A stretch of 64,000 nt of DNA from Armatimonadota bacterium (GTDB lineage: Bacteria > Armatimonadota > Fimbriimonadia > Fimbriimonadales > Fimbriimonadaceae), in assembly GCA_016789105.1 (NCBI GenBank), contig JAEURN010000003.1:62001-126000 (forward strand). Direction: 5' to 3'. Below the pieces are notes generated by a model. That model ran no database searches. It was given only the letters and a program-made list of their open reading frames with translations, and was not told the DNA's origin. Shown piece after piece: positions 1 through 8,888 of this stretch. Each line of letters opens with the position of its first letter. The stretch's first letter is position 1. Made by a program: the position numbers and the translations under genes.

Positions 1-299
1 CGCGGCACCTGCAGGCCGTGCTCAACCAGCAAAACCGGCTCGGTGGGCGGGATGCCACGGCTTTTCAATGGAGCACCCACAAGCTTGCCGTGGTCGCCCA
101 TGAATACAATGTCGGACCTAGCAATTGGCGCGGCACCGAATGGGAAGAAGCGATCCCGAACGACTACGGCGAGCTCTTCAACAAATACCTCCCGACGGCT
201 TACCGGGCGCTTTACGGCGAAGACCTTTCGGCATGGCCCTTGATGGAAGTCCCGGAGGAACTGTTGACCCCGGCAAAGTCCGAGCCGGATCGCCTTTAA
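1..299 (+). CDS. C-terminal fragment of a gene entering from upstream, possibly lysozyme/transglycosylase-like
   Basis: An open frame runs in from the left edge (first full codon at 3) and stops at 297-299. About 98 residues are visible. The segment VAHEYNVGPSNW followed by a Tyr-rich tail (NDYGELFNKYLPTAYRAL) loosely resembles the end of lysozyme-like transglycosylase domains, where an A-x-Y-N-x-G-P motif precedes a tyrosine-containing helix. That resemblance is weak and the catalytic part is outside the window, so the function is not assigned. A GTG at 18 is not a convincing start because the frame is open upstream of it. Its stop overlaps the stop of the convergent DUF1385 gene by four bases (TTAA). 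Confidence 0.6.
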   Translation, partial: RHLQAVLNQQNRLGGRDATAFQWSTHKLAVVAHEYNVGPSNWRGTEWEEAIPNDYGELFNKYLPTAYRALYGEDLSAWPLMEVPEELLTPAKSEPDRL

Positions 300-1564
300 C
301 CGGCTTGTGGGCTGGGCGAAACCGCTGGGACTTCCGTGTTTTCGCACACCCCAGATTCTTCGGCAGCCAAAACGGCCTTTAAACTCCGGATTGCGACTTC
401 TACATGCTTAGCTTCAGGTTCTTCGGTGGTGATGAGCTGAGTGGCCAAGCCCGGCTTGAGCAGGATTCCAACCCACTTCTGGTCCTTCATCTTGCCCGCC
501 GCGCGAATCACTTCGTAACTGATCCCGGCGATCACCGGCATCAGAACAAAAAGCTCTAATGTTAATCGGGTGACAACGGCGGCACCGCCCGTGACTTGGT
601 ATCCGAACAAAGTTGGGTAACGCGGGATCCAAACCGACATCAAGAACCCCAGGATGACGACGATGATCGCGAAGTTGGTGCCACAACGCGGGTGGAGACG
701 AGTTTGCGCCAAGCAGTTGGCTTCGTTCAACTCCACATTGGCTTCAATCGCATTGATGGCCTTGTGCTCGGCCCCGTGGTACTTGAACGTATCCAAAATC
801 GCCGGGATCCGCCTGATCAACAACAGGTAGCCCACAAACATCACAACCTTCAGCGACTCGGCCACAAAGTTCGTCCAAACCCCTTGCAGATAAGTGGCAT
901 GGCCCAATGACGAAGGCCGGTACCCGGTTACAAACTCCGCCGACCCTTCTGGTACCGCTTTGAAAAGGACAAATCCAAAACCCAGGCTAAAAACCACGGC
1001 GACACCGATGGCCAGCTTCTCGTTGGTGCTCAAGGCCCGTTTTATGGGCGCCCAGAAGAGCGTGAAAACAAGACAGATTCCGGCTGCGATAGGAACCATG
1101 ATTGGAGCCAACATCTTGTTGGCGTCAAACGCCTCGCCCCGGGTCAGGCCAGCCCAAAAGGGGTAGAAGACGAACGAAAGGATGGCCAACACCAGGGTTG
1201 CAACCACCAAGTTGCGGTACTCCTTGGCCGTCGGTTTCAACATCGCTTCCGACTCTTCGCGGGCCTTGGCCCGGTCATCTTCGTGCAAATAGCGTTCGTC
1301 GAGTTGGACTTGGCTCGCAAAGTTCATTGCCCGCATGCCGAGTGCCATCGTGTCCAGCAAGGCCAGTGTTCCCCGCGAAAACGGCTTCTTGAGGAATTCG
1401 AGTTTGCCAATCCACGTCTTTTCCAGCGGTTCGGTTTTGACGATGATCTCGCCATTTGGGGCCCGGCACGCCACCGCATAAAATTTCGGCGACCGCATCA
1501 TCACGCCCTCGGGCACGGCCATCCCCCCGAATTGCAAATACTCCGCCTGCGGCTCCTTCGACAT
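296..1564 (-). CDS. DUF1385 family membrane protein (YqhQ-like)
   Basis: A 422-residue protein. It carries the two signatures of the DUF1385/YqhQ family: an N-terminal GGMAVPEGVMMRSP (residues 13-26) and a YHGAEHKAINA block near residue 262, followed by an HPRCGTNFA segment. Several hydrophobic segments (about 120-140, 155-175, 185-205, 240-255 and two after residue 300) mark it as an integral membrane protein. The biochemical function of the family is not established; in Firmicutes it is usually linked to cell-envelope or metal-related neighbourhoods. On the minus strand a TAGACT hexamer lies 8 nt before the ATG, which suggests a leaderless transcript. It is convergent with the gene fragment at the left edge. 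Confidence 0.85.
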   Translation of the reverse strand: MSKEPQAEYLQFGGMAVPEGVMMRSPKFYAVACRAPNGEIIVKTEPLEKTWIGKLEFLKKPFSRGTLALLDTMALGMRAMNFASQVQLDERYLHEDDRAKAREESEAMLKPTAKEYRNLVVATLVLAILSFVFYPFWAGLTRGEAFDANKMLAPIMVPIAAGICLVFTLFWAPIKRALSTNEKLAIGVAVVFSLGFGFVLFKAVPEGSAEFVTGYRPSSLGHATYLQGVWTNFVAESLKVVMFVGYLLLIRRIPAILDTFKYHGAEHKAINAIEANVELNEANCLAQTRLHPRCGTNFAIIVVILGFLMSVWIPRYPTLFGYQVTGGAAVVTRLTLELFVLMPVIAGISYEVIRAAGKMKDQKWVGILLKPGLATQLITTEEPEAKHVEVAIRSLKAVLAAEESGVCENTEVPAVSPSPQAG

Positions 1565-1633
1565 GCTGTTCCAGTCTACCTACGCCCTTTAGCGCGGCCC
1601 TTGATGCCATTGTCGGCAAATGGCCCCCACATA

Positions 1634-3028
1634 CTAACCAGAGACCGCCACCTTTGGCCGGTATCCCCAGCGAACCCAAGCGGCAAAGCCTCCGGCCGCC
1701 GCCGCACCGGCCACAACCCACGCCCAACCCACGGTTTCAACCAACAGATAAACGTTCAGACCGCCGATGATCACGGCAAGCAAATAACCCAACGACTTCA
1801 CCCACGGCTTGTTGACGTGCCGGCCCATCCGCCGCCGGTCGCTGGTGACCGCCACCAACGGGAAGATGGCGAACGGGAGCTGCATTGACAGGACGACTTG
1901 CGAGACGACCAGCAGGTGGACCGTTCCCTTGCCGCCGGAAAGCAGGATCACCACGACGGCCGGGACGATCGCCAAACTGCGGGTGACAAGGCGCCGGATC
2001 CACGGCTTGACCCTGATTTTCAGGAATCCTTCCATGACGATTTGGCCCGCCAAAGTCCCGGTCACCGTCGAGGACTGCCCCGAAGCCAGCAAAGCCACCG
2101 CAAAAACTGTCGCCGAAGCCCCGCCCAAAGTTGCCCGGAGGAGTTCGTGGCCCTGCTGCAGCTCTTCCACCACCGTTCCTTTTCCATGAAAGACAGAGGC
2201 CGCCAAGATCAGGATTGCCGCATTCACAAAAAAGGCAAGGCTCAGGCTGACAACGGTGTCGATCGTGTTGAACTTGATCGCCTCATCAATCCCGCTCTCG
2301 CCGGACTCGACCTTGCGCGTTTGGACGATGCTGGAATGCAAATAGAGGTTGTGCGGCATCACCGTTGCGCCCAAAATTCCAAGCGCAATCAAAAACGCCT
2401 CGTTATCCGGCATCGACGGGACAAAGGTGCCCCGGGCAACGCCCGCCCAATCCGGCTGGGCCGCAAACATCTGGAACGCAAAGCACGCAAAGATCGTCGC
2501 CACCAAAGTGAAGATCACCGCTTCGATCTTGCGGAAGCCGTAATGCATGAATGCCAACAGGAGAAGCACGTCAAAACCGGTGATCAGAACTCCCCAAACC
2601 AGCGGGATACCGAACAGAAGGTTCAGGGCGACGGCGCTCCCGACGACCTCGGCCAAATCACAAGCCACAATGGCGATCTCGCAGAGGATCCACAAGGCGA
2701 ATGCTGCCGGTTTGGCGTAGTAATCCCGGCACGCCATGGCCAAATCCTTGCCCGTCACCAACCCCAAGCGAGCACAAAGGATCTGCAGAAACTGCGCCAT
2801 GAAGTTGCTGAGCAAAATCACCCACAACAGCGAGTATCCGAACTTGCTCCCACCGGCAAGATCCGTGCCCCAGTTGCCGGGATCCATGTAGCCCACGCTG
2901 ACTAGCAGACCGGGCCCCGCAAAGGCAAACAACTTCCGCCACCATCCCTTTGCCTGGGGCAATGGAACCGACCGGTATGCCTCGGGCAGCGATCGGAAGG
3001 AATCTGGTAGGTCAGCCGGCTTATCCAT
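1634..3028 (-). CDS. mntH: Nramp-family Mn2+/divalent metal:H+ symporter
   Basis: A 464-residue polytopic membrane protein of normal Nramp length. The two unwound-helix metal-binding motifs are intact: D-P-G-N at residues 49-52 (TM1) and M-P-H at residues 224-226 (TM6); the Asp, Asn and Met side chains are the metal ligands in characterised Nramp proteins. It imports Mn(II) (or Fe(II)) with protons. It is divergent from an MntR-type regulator whose candidate operators lie between the two genes and touch this start codon. A perfect TATAAT on the minus strand (3044-3039) lies 10 nt from the ATG, so the leader would be only a few bases long. The manganese assignment rests mainly on the mntR neighbour. 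Confidence 0.93.
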   Translation of the reverse strand: MDKPADLPDSFRSLPEAYRSVPLPQAKGWWRKLFAFAGPGLLVSVGYMDPGNWGTDLAGGSKFGYSLLWVILLSNFMAQFLQILCARLGLVTGKDLAMACRDYYAKPAAFALWILCEIAIVACDLAEVVGSAVALNLLFGIPLVWGVLITGFDVLLLLAFMHYGFRKIEAVIFTLVATIFACFAFQMFAAQPDWAGVARGTFVPSMPDNEAFLIALGILGATVMPHNLYLHSSIVQTRKVESGESGIDEAIKFNTIDTVVSLSLAFFVNAAILILAASVFHGKGTVVEELQQGHELLRATLGGASATVFAVALLASGQSSTVTGTLAGQIVMEGFLKIRVKPWIRRLVTRSLAIVPAVVVILLSGGKGTVHLLVVSQVVLSMQLPFAIFPLVAVTSDRRRMGRHVNKPWVKSLGYLLAVIIGGLNVYLLVETVGWAWVVAGAAAAGGFAAWVRWGYRPKVAVSG

Positions 3029-3055
3029 AGCCTCGGCTATTATAGCACAGGCTAT
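3027..3055. promoter_or_regulatory. Tandem MntR-type operators in the mntH-mntR divergent promoter
   Basis: Two 14-bp palindromes lie head to tail: ATAGCCTCGGCTAT at 3027-3040 (6-bp arms) and ATAGCACAGGCTAT at 3042-3055 (5-bp arms), with starts 15 bp apart. The second, continued as GCTATGTT, closely resembles the E. coli MntR box as I recall it (ATAGC-AAAG-GCTATGTT core). The mntH -10 hexamer TATAAT (minus strand, 3044-3039) bridges both palindromes and the first one overlaps the mntH ATG. Bound Mn-MntR should therefore block the promoter directly. The mntR -10 candidate (TAAACT, 3063-3068) lies just outside. Confidence 0.8.
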
Positions 3056-3075
3056 GTTCTGCTAAACTAGTTCCT

Positions 3076-3483
3076 GTGGCAAAAGAGCGCAACCCGTTTG
3101 CCCGGACAAGGCTTGACCACCAAACCGAGGTGGCCGAAGACTATGTCGAGTTGATCTACCGGCTCGGGCAACCTGAACCCGGCGGCCCGGTCCGCACCGT
3201 GGATCTCGTCCATGCTTTGGCGGTTTCCCAACCCACGGTCACAAAAGCCCTCGACCGCCTTCAACGCGAGGGACTTGTCACGGTCATTCCCCGCCAATCC
3301 GTCGCTCTCACCACCGCCGGCATCGCCTTGGCACAGGCTAGCCATGATCGGCATGAACTTATCCTCGAGTTCCTCGTTGCCATCGGTGTCCCAAAAGCCC
3401 AGGCCGAACTCGATACCGAAGGCATTGAGCACCACGTCAGCAGCGCCACGTTGGAGGCATTCCGCAAGTTTCTGGAGAAATAG
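3076..3483 (+). CDS. mntR: DtxR/MntR-family manganese-responsive repressor
   Basis: A 135-residue protein, the size of MntR and lacking the SH3-like domain of DtxR/IdeR. An N-terminal winged helix (recognition helix around VSQPTVTKALDRLQREG) is followed by a dimerisation/metal domain. By alignment to B. subtilis MntR by eye, all six metal ligands are kept: D22, E25, H93, E115, E118 and H119 (motifs AEDYVELIYRL, DRHEL and EGIEHH). Start is GTG at 3076, seven bases after a TAAACT hexamer at 3063-3068, which implies a leaderless mRNA. It is divergent from mntH, and the tandem operators between them suggest repression of mntH when Mn is plentiful. It may also autoregulate. Confidence 0.92.
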   Translation: MAKERNPFARTRLDHQTEVAEDYVELIYRLGQPEPGGPVRTVDLVHALAVSQPTVTKALDRLQREGLVTVIPRQSVALTTAGIALAQASHDRHELILEFLVAIGVPKAQAELDTEGIEHHVSSATLEAFRKFLEK

Positions 3484-3543
3484 TCCCCTCCCGGAAACCT
3501 ACTACTGATCCATATACGTCATTTGAGTGTAAGAGACTCATAT

Positions 3544-6120
3544 ATGAGATTCGACAAGCTGACCATCAAGGCCCAAGAAGCTTTCCAAGCTGCACAGCAG
3601 GCCGCAACCGAATTCCAACAGCAATCCATCGAACCCGAACATATGCTGGTTGGGCTTCTGACGGATCGGGAAGGTATTGCCACTTCCCTGATCGAAAAAG
3701 CGGGGGCCAGCCCCGAGTCCGTCCTGAGTGAGGCCAGGGCCGCCTTGGGCCAAGCCGCCAAGGTCAGCGGCTCGGCCAACTACGGGGCCAGCGTGGGGTC
3801 GCGCACCCAAACCGCCTTCAACGCCGCATTCGATGCCGCCGGAAAGCTCGGCGACGAATATGTTTCTACCGACCACCTCCTCCTTGCCCTGGCCGACGAC
3901 AAAGGCAACGCTGGACGCATCCTCAACGGCTCTGGGGCAACCAAAGACCGCCTGGCCAAAGCCCTAGAAGAAATCCGACAAGGCCGGCGCATCAGCGATC
4001 CCAATGCCGAAAGCAGCCTCCAGGCGCTGGAGAAATACGGAATCGACCTGACCGAGCGCGCCCGGCAAGGCAAACTCGACCCCGTCATTGGCCGCAACGA
4101 GGAAATCCGCCGGGTCATCCAAGTCCTCAGCCGCCGCACCAAAAACAACCCTGTCCTCATCGGCGAACCAGGCGTTGGCAAAACCGCCGTCGCCGAAGGC
4201 CTGGCCCAGCGAATTGTGGCCGGAGACGTCCCCGAGGGGCTGCGCGGCAAATCCGTCGTCGCCTTGGACATGGGGGCGTTGGTTGCCGGCGCCAAGTTCC
4301 GGGGCGAGTTCGAAGAGCGGCTCAAAGCCGTCCTTGATGAAATCAAGCAGGCGAACGGCCAAATCATCTTGTTCATCGACGAGATGCACACCCTCGTCGG
4401 AGCCGGCAAGGCCGAAGGATCACTGGATGCCGCCAACATGCTCAAACCAATGCTGGCCCGGGGCGAACTGCGGTGCGTCGGAGCGACTACCCTTAACGAA
4501 TACCGGCTCTACGTGGAAAAGGACAAAGCCCTGGAGCGGCGGTTCCAAACCGTCATCGTCGATGAACCGACGGTTGGCGAAGCCATCAGCATCTTGCGGG
4601 GTCTCAAAGAACGGTACGAAATCCACCACGGCGTCCGAATCACCGACAGCGCCATTGTCGCAGCGGCCACTTTGAGCAACCGCTACATCACCGACCGGAA
4701 ACTCCCCGACAAAGCCATCGACCTGATCGACGAAGCCGCATCGCGCCTCAAAATCGAAATCGATTCGGTTCCCCATGAACTGGACGTGCTCGAACGTCAG
4801 ATGCGACAGCTCGAAATCGACCGGGAAGCCCTGAAGAAGGAAGAAGACGAGGCCAGCAAATCAAGGCTTTCTGAAACCGAGTCGCAACTCAGTGACCTTA
4901 AAGAACAGGCCGATGGCATGCGGGCCCGGTGGCAAGCCGAAAAGGACAAGATCGAATCCCTCCGAGAAACTAAGGAGAAAATCGAACAACTCCGCTCCGA
5001 CCTCCAAGCCGCTGAACGCGATTCTGATTGGGGGCGGGCTGCGGAAATCCAGCATGGCCAACTCCCCAAGTTAGAAGCCGAACTTGCCGAAGCCACCGAG
5101 GCCGCCCAAAACAACCTCCTCAAAGAAGAAGTCACCGAGGAAGACATCGCCGCCATTGTCAGCCGCTGGACCGGTATCCCCATAGCCAAACTCATGGAAG
5201 GCGAGTTGCAAAAACTCGTCGAGATGGAGTCGTTCTTGCAAAAGCGCGTTGTTGGGCAAGATGAGGCGCTGACGATCCTCAGCGATGCCATCCGGCGCAA
5301 CCGGGCGGGAATCAGCGACCCGAACCGGCCCATCGGGTCGTTCTTGTTCCTTGGCCCAACCGGGGTTGGAAAAACCGAGACCGCCAAGGCGTTGGCCGAA
5401 CTGCTGTTTGATGACGAGCGCGCCATGGTTCGCATCGACATGAGCGAATATGGCGAAAAGCACTCTGTCGCGCGGCTCATCGGAGCCCCTCCCGGCTATG
5501 TGGGATATGAAGAAGGCGGCCAGCTCACCGAGATTGTCCGCCGCCGGCCCTACAGCGTCATCCTGCTCGACGAAGTGGAAAAGGCTCACCCGGATGTGTT
5601 CAACGTGCTTTTGCAGCTGTTGGATGATGGCCGGTTGACCGATGGCCAGGGGCGCACCGTGGACTTCAAGAACGCGGTGGTGATCCTCACCAGCAACATC
5701 GGCAGCCACTATTACGGCGACGGCTTTTTAGAAGGCGACAAATTCGAGGAGATCAAGGGCAAAGTGCTCGACGAACTGCGCTTGCACTTCCGGCCGGAGT
5801 TCATCAACCGATTAGATGACATCGTGGTTTTCCGGTCATTGGGTGTGGCGCAAATCAAACAGATTGTCGAAATCCAGTTGGCCTCGCTCGCCGACCGGCT
5901 AAAGGATCGCCGGATCACATTGGAACTCACCGATGCCGCCCGGACGCAGATCGCCACCGCCGGCTACGACCCGGTTTACGGGGCGCGCCCCCTCAAGCGT
6001 GCGATCCAGAAGGAGGTCTTGAACCCCCTGGCCATGCGGGTTTTGAGCGGGGAGATCCGCGACGGCTCGCACGTCGTGGCGGATTACGCGGATGGGCGGT
6101 TCACGTTCCGGGTGGAGTGA
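3544..6120 (+). CDS. clpB: ClpB disaggregase (Hsp100)
   Basis: An 858-residue AAA+ chaperone that works with DnaK/DnaJ/GrpE to thread and resolubilise aggregated proteins in the cytoplasm. Domain order is Clp N-domain (two repeats, about 1-145), NBD1 with Walker A GEPGVGKT (lysine 213) and Walker B ILFIDEMH, a charged coiled-coil M-domain (about 405-525), and NBD2 with Walker A GPTGVGKT (lysine 610) and [11 protein letters not shown]. The M-domain separates it from ClpA and ClpC. An in-frame TTG at 3523 gives a longer reading, but ATG 3544 starts exactly at the conserved MRFDKLT. A TGAGT-N7-ACTCA inverted repeat (3524-3540) sits just before the ATG. It does not match CIRCE and its role is unknown. 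Confidence 0.97.
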   Translation: MRFDKLTIKAQEAFQAAQQAATEFQQQSIEPEHMLVGLLTDREGIATSLIEKAGASPESVLSEARAALGQAAKVSGSANYGASVGSRTQTAFNAAFDAAGKLGDEYVSTDHLLLALADDKGNAGRILNGSGATKDRLAKALEEIRQGRRISDPNAESSLQALEKYGIDLTERARQGKLDPVIGRNEEIRRVIQVLSRRTKNNPVLIGEPGVGKTAVAEGLAQRIVAGDVPEGLRGKSVVALDMGALVAGAKFRGEFEERLKAVLDEIKQANGQIILFIDEMHTLVGAGKAEGSLDAANMLKPMLARGELRCVGATTLNEYRLYVEKDKALERRFQTVIVDEPTVGEAISILRGLKERYEIHHGVRITDSAIVAAATLSNRYITDRKLPDKAIDLIDEAASRLKIEIDSVPHELDVLERQMRQLEIDREALKKEEDEASKSRLSETESQLSDLKEQADGMRARWQAEKDKIESLRETKEKIEQLRSDLQAAERDSDWGRAAEIQHGQLPKLEAELAEATEAAQNNLLKEEVTEEDIAAIVSRWTGIPIAKLMEGELQKLVEMESFLQKRVVGQDEALTILSDAIRRNRAGISDPNRPIGSFLFLGPTGVGKTETAKALAELLFDDERAMVRIDMSEYGEKHSVARLIGAPPGYVGYEEGGQLTEIVRRRPYSVILLDEVEKAHPDVFNVLLQLLDDGRLTDGQGRTVDFKNAVVILTSNIGSHYYGDGFLEGDKFEEIKGKVLDELRLHFRPEFINRLDDIVVFRSLGVAQIKQIVEIQLASLADRLKDRRITLELTDAARTQIATAGYDPVYGARPLKRAIQKEVLNPLAMRVLSGEIRDGSHVVADYADGRFTFRVE

Positions 6121-6151
6121 CATCGTCTGACTCAGGAATTCAATGTTGGCT

Positions 6152-6173
6152 GGGCTACGTGGCAACGTAGCCC
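6152..6173. terminator. Hairpin between convergent clpB and prpD-like gene
   Basis: A perfect 9-bp inverted repeat, GGGCTACGT / ACGTAGCCC, with a 4-base GGCA loop lies 31 bases after the clpB stop and 19 bases beyond the end of the convergent gene. There is no T-run on either side, so it is a terminator-like or processing hairpin rather than a classical intrinsic terminator. Confidence 0.5.
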
Positions 6174-6192
6174 GGGCGGGACGCCTAACCCA

Positions 6193-7788
6193 CTAGGCCT
6201 CGTACCCCTCGACCGCCCCTAGCTCGAAGTCGTACAAAGACGCCATGCCGAACCCATCCAAGTCAGCGATGCCTTCGAACCGTCCGACAAACTCGGCGAC
6301 ATCCGCCTCTTCCGGCAACGCCAACCGACCCAAAAGGGCCCACTTGTGCCGCAAGATGTCCCCCAAGTCAGCGGAGGTATTGCGGGCGTGGCCGGCCGGA
6401 TACATCACCAGGCCAGATTCTTTGCCGTCGATTGAGATCGAGGTCGGGATCCCGTCCGGATACTTGGCGTCATAGTCGGGCCCCCCGTGCTGGAAGTCGA
6501 TCCGTTGCATCAGGGCCCGCACTTCCGGATTGAAAATGGCCGAATCCGACTCTTGGTAATCCCACGGGTCAAGCATCAGCGCCTTCCAAATGGCATCGTG
6601 GTCGCCCGATGACACCGGCAGCCCTTCCCCGCTATACAAATCGCACGCCTTGCGCAAAAGGGTCGCCACGATGTAGGCCATCGAGTGGTCGGCGCTTTGG
6701 CGGGTCTTGGGCTCCTTCTTCATTGGGTTGCCGATGATGCCGAATGCCGGCTCGTAGGCAAGGATCGTGATTTTGCCAATGCCGCCCAGACCCTTGGCCA
6801 AGAGGTCGGGGTGGTTGGCAATCAAGTTGATCGCCCCTTGCAACGCTCCCGCCGATTGGTGTTCGTAGAGCCCCAACTTGAAGTGCATGCCCATTACGGC
6901 AAAATCGTCGCCACTGTGTGAAAGGATCAAATCGAACGGGGAATCCCCTTGCTCCTTCCAGCGCTCGGCGCCTTGGGTCGTGGGTTCAAAGAATCGCCAA
7001 ATCGCCTCGGGGTTACGGAAGATGTCCCGGGGACCGCGGAACCCAGCCATCGACCGTTTCATGCAGACAATTGCGGCTTCGGTGCTGATGGCCGCGCTTG
7101 CCCCTTTGGAGTCGCTGAGTTGCTTGCCCGCGCGGATCGCCCGCCAGGGGATGTGGTGGGCCACAAACATGCCGATGGCACTTTCGATCTGCTCGGCATC
7201 CGCCCCCATCAGCGCGCCATAAACGGCCGCGCTCGCGATGGCCCCATGAACCACGTGGTCGATCTTGTAGGTTTTGAGGCTAAACACTTCGGCCAGCCGC
7301 CCCCGGATCTCGTCGAGCAGCACCATCGCCTTGAGGGCGGTTGCCCCGTCTAGCCCCTGTTGCTGGCACGCGGCAATCACCACCGGATAAAAATCGTTGT
7401 GGCCGAACTCGCCGGCAGTGTGCCCGGTCTCCGGCCGGAACCCGAAGTTGGTGCCGTTGCTATCCCACTCGCGCACCGCCGCCGAGTTAGCGAGAATCGC
7501 TTTTTCCGGCATCACCCCTTGGTTGCTACCAAACACCATCGCCGCGTGGCCGGGGTCGGCGCTTGGGTAGCCTAACGCCTCTTGCCGGAGGACTTTGGGG
7601 GCGTTGGTACCCATCGCCAGGGCGCTCACTCCGCACAGCACCGCATCGGTGTGGAACCACCGCACCCGCTCCAATACCTTTGCGCTCGGCCCCGGGCCAA
7701 GAGTTCCGGCCAGGAAGTCGATGGCAAACTGCCCGATCCCCAGGGCCTGGTTGGTGTCTTTGGCAAGCGTGACGGAGGTCGGACTCAT
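6193..7788 (-). CDS. MmgE/PrpD family protein (2-methylcitrate dehydratase-like)
   Basis: A 531-residue cytoplasmic protein of the MmgE/PrpD superfamily. Family-type segments include SAAVREWDSNGT (around residue 100), GHNDFYPVV (about 130), and the helical stretches DHVVHGAIASAAVYGALMG and SDSKGASAAISTEAA. In PrpD the reaction is dehydration of 2-methylcitrate in the propionate-degrading methylcitrate cycle. No prpB or prpC is nearby, and the family also includes enzymes with other substrates, so the exact substrate is left open. The minus strand shows TAAACT seven bases before the ATG, again suggesting a leaderless transcript. It appears to be a single-gene unit. Confidence 0.85.
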   Translation of the reverse strand: MSPTSVTLAKDTNQALGIGQFAIDFLAGTLGPGPSAKVLERVRWFHTDAVLCGVSALAMGTNAPKVLRQEALGYPSADPGHAAMVFGSNQGVMPEKAILANSAAVREWDSNGTNFGFRPETGHTAGEFGHNDFYPVVIAACQQQGLDGATALKAMVLLDEIRGRLAEVFSLKTYKIDHVVHGAIASAAVYGALMGADAEQIESAIGMFVAHHIPWRAIRAGKQLSDSKGASAAISTEAAIVCMKRSMAGFRGPRDIFRNPEAIWRFFEPTTQGAERWKEQGDSPFDLILSHSGDDFAVMGMHFKLGLYEHQSAGALQGAINLIANHPDLLAKGLGGIGKITILAYEPAFGIIGNPMKKEPKTRQSADHSMAYIVATLLRKACDLYSGEGLPVSSGDHDAIWKALMLDPWDYQESDSAIFNPEVRALMQRIDFQHGGPDYDAKYPDGIPTSISIDGKESGLVMYPAGHARNTSADLGDILRHKWALLGRLALPEEADVAEFVGRFEGIADLDGFGMASLYDFELGAVEGYEA

Positions 7789-7823
7789 GCCCCTGAGTTT
7801 AGCTCAGCGGGCCGTGCAGACTG

Positions 7824-8885
7824 TTAAGGGCGGCGGGCCAATAGACATGTGAAGCCGCCGACCCCCAGCCCCGCATGGGGCCACTCCCGGTATCCCGGGC
7901 CAAACGGGGATTTATACGGCGCATATGGCGCAAACTCCGCCTCGGCGAACCCAGGGTTGCGGGCCAGGAACCATTCAATCAGCCGTTCGTTTTCTTGCAA
8001 AGAGTATGTGCAGGTCGAATACATCAGCCATCCGCCGGGGGCAACCATCCGCGCCGATTCGCTGAGGATGCGGCGCTGGCGCATGGCGTTGCTTTCAACA
8101 GTGCGGGGGTTGAAGCAGCCCGGGTTTTCGCCGCCTTTGACGAGCACGCTCTGCCCGCTACACGGGGCATCGACGATGACGACATCGGCCTGGCCTTCGA
8201 ACTCCTCAGCCAGCCGTCCGGGGTCGAGGTTGCGGGTTTCGGCAGCAATCCCACATCGCTCCAAGTTGGATTTGAGCATGCCGAGTCGCTTGCCGATCGC
8301 CTCGTTGCAAATGAGGATTCCCGGCCTTAGGATGGCATGGGCAAGCATAGACTTCCCACCGGGCGAGGCGCAGACGTCAATGACTAAAGTTTTCCCCCTG
8401 CAAACCCTTCCCAACCCCTGCCCAAGTCTGGGGAGGGAATCTTGGCCAGATTCACCTCTTTTTGCATCGGGGTTTGCCTCTCGCGCCAAACCCTCCCTAC
8501 CCTCCCCAGACTTGGGGAGGGAATCTTGGTAATCACTTTCATCTTCTGGCCAAAAGCGGGAGTCCACCGCCTGAAAGCCGGCCAGCACCCCTTGCAAAAT
8601 CCCGCCTTCGAAGACCGAACTCGGGTCAAGGGAATAAACGCGCCCGTCCGTATGCTCCGGCAGATCCCCCATGCGAACCGAGGCATCCACCAACTCGCAA
8701 CAATCCGGCCACCAATCCGGCCCGCGCCCACCCACGGAACCTGACCGCCCTTGCGGCCACACCACCGCCCGATGGCGCGCAGGCATTCCGGAAAGGCAAT
8801 CCAAGAATGCCTGGCGTGCAACAGGGTTGGGGAAAAGTGCTTCCGCCTGCTTGAGGGCAAATCGCCCGATCCCTTTCCCCACCAC
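7824..8885 (-). CDS. RsmB/NOL1/NOP2/Sun-type rRNA (cytosine-C5) methyltransferase with a repeat-derived insertion
   Basis: A 353-residue SAM-dependent RNA m5C methyltransferase. It shows the SAM-binding motif VIDVCASPGGKS, motif IV DAPCSGQ (cysteine 242) and motif VI YSTCTYS (cysteine 292, the expected nucleophile), with a C-terminal GGFTCLLA end. The nearest relatives methylate 16S rRNA (RsmB or RsmF type); which position is modified cannot be read from sequence. A roughly 45-residue segment ahead of the SAM motif holds two copies of a Q-D-S-L-P-x-x-G-x-G unit encoded by a palindromic DNA repeat (8405-8529). This looks like an in-frame repeat insertion. It starts with GTG three bases after the upstream metB-like stop, so the two are probably cotranscribed. 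Confidence 0.85.
   Translation of the reverse strand: MVGKGIGRFALKQAEALFPNPVARQAFLDCLSGMPARHRAVVWPQGRSGSVGGRGPDWWPDCCELVDASVRMGDLPEHTDGRVYSLDPSSVFEGGILQGVLAGFQAVDSRFWPEDESDYQDSLPKSGEGREGLAREANPDAKRGESGQDSLPRLGQGLGRVCRGKTLVIDVCASPGGKSMLAHAILRPGILICNEAIGKRLGMLKSNLERCGIAAETRNLDPGRLAEEFEGQADVVIVDAPCSGQSVLVKGGENPGCFNPRTVESNAMRQRRILSESARMVAPGGWLMYSTCTYSLQENERLIEWFLARNPGFAEAEFAPYAPYKSPFGPGYREWPHAGLGVGGFTCLLARRP
8405..8529. repeat. Pair of ~40-bp palindromic repeats inside the rRNA methyltransferase gene
   Basis: Copy A (8405-8445) and copy B (8491-8529) share the ending GGGGAGGGAATCTTGG and a pyrimidine-rich beginning. Copy B contains a perfect 9-bp hairpin, CCCTCCCCA / TGGGGAGGG (8500-8508 / 8513-8521) with loop GACT; copy A is degenerate. 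Both copies are in frame and encode the same short peptide unit (DSLP...). The core CCTCCCCA-N3-TGGGGAGG recurs at 14601-14627 in an intergenic terminator-like hairpin, which suggests a dispersed repeat family. Confidence 0.8.
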
Positions 8886-8888
8886 GGA

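Noticed and set aside
1898-2905. 335-residue plus-strand frame
   Set aside because: Antisense to mntH, with a basic, His/Gln-rich sequence lacking hydrophobic pattern.
3524-3540. CIRCE or HAIR element before clpB
   Set aside because: The inverted repeat TGAGT-N7-ACTCA is too short and matches neither consensus.
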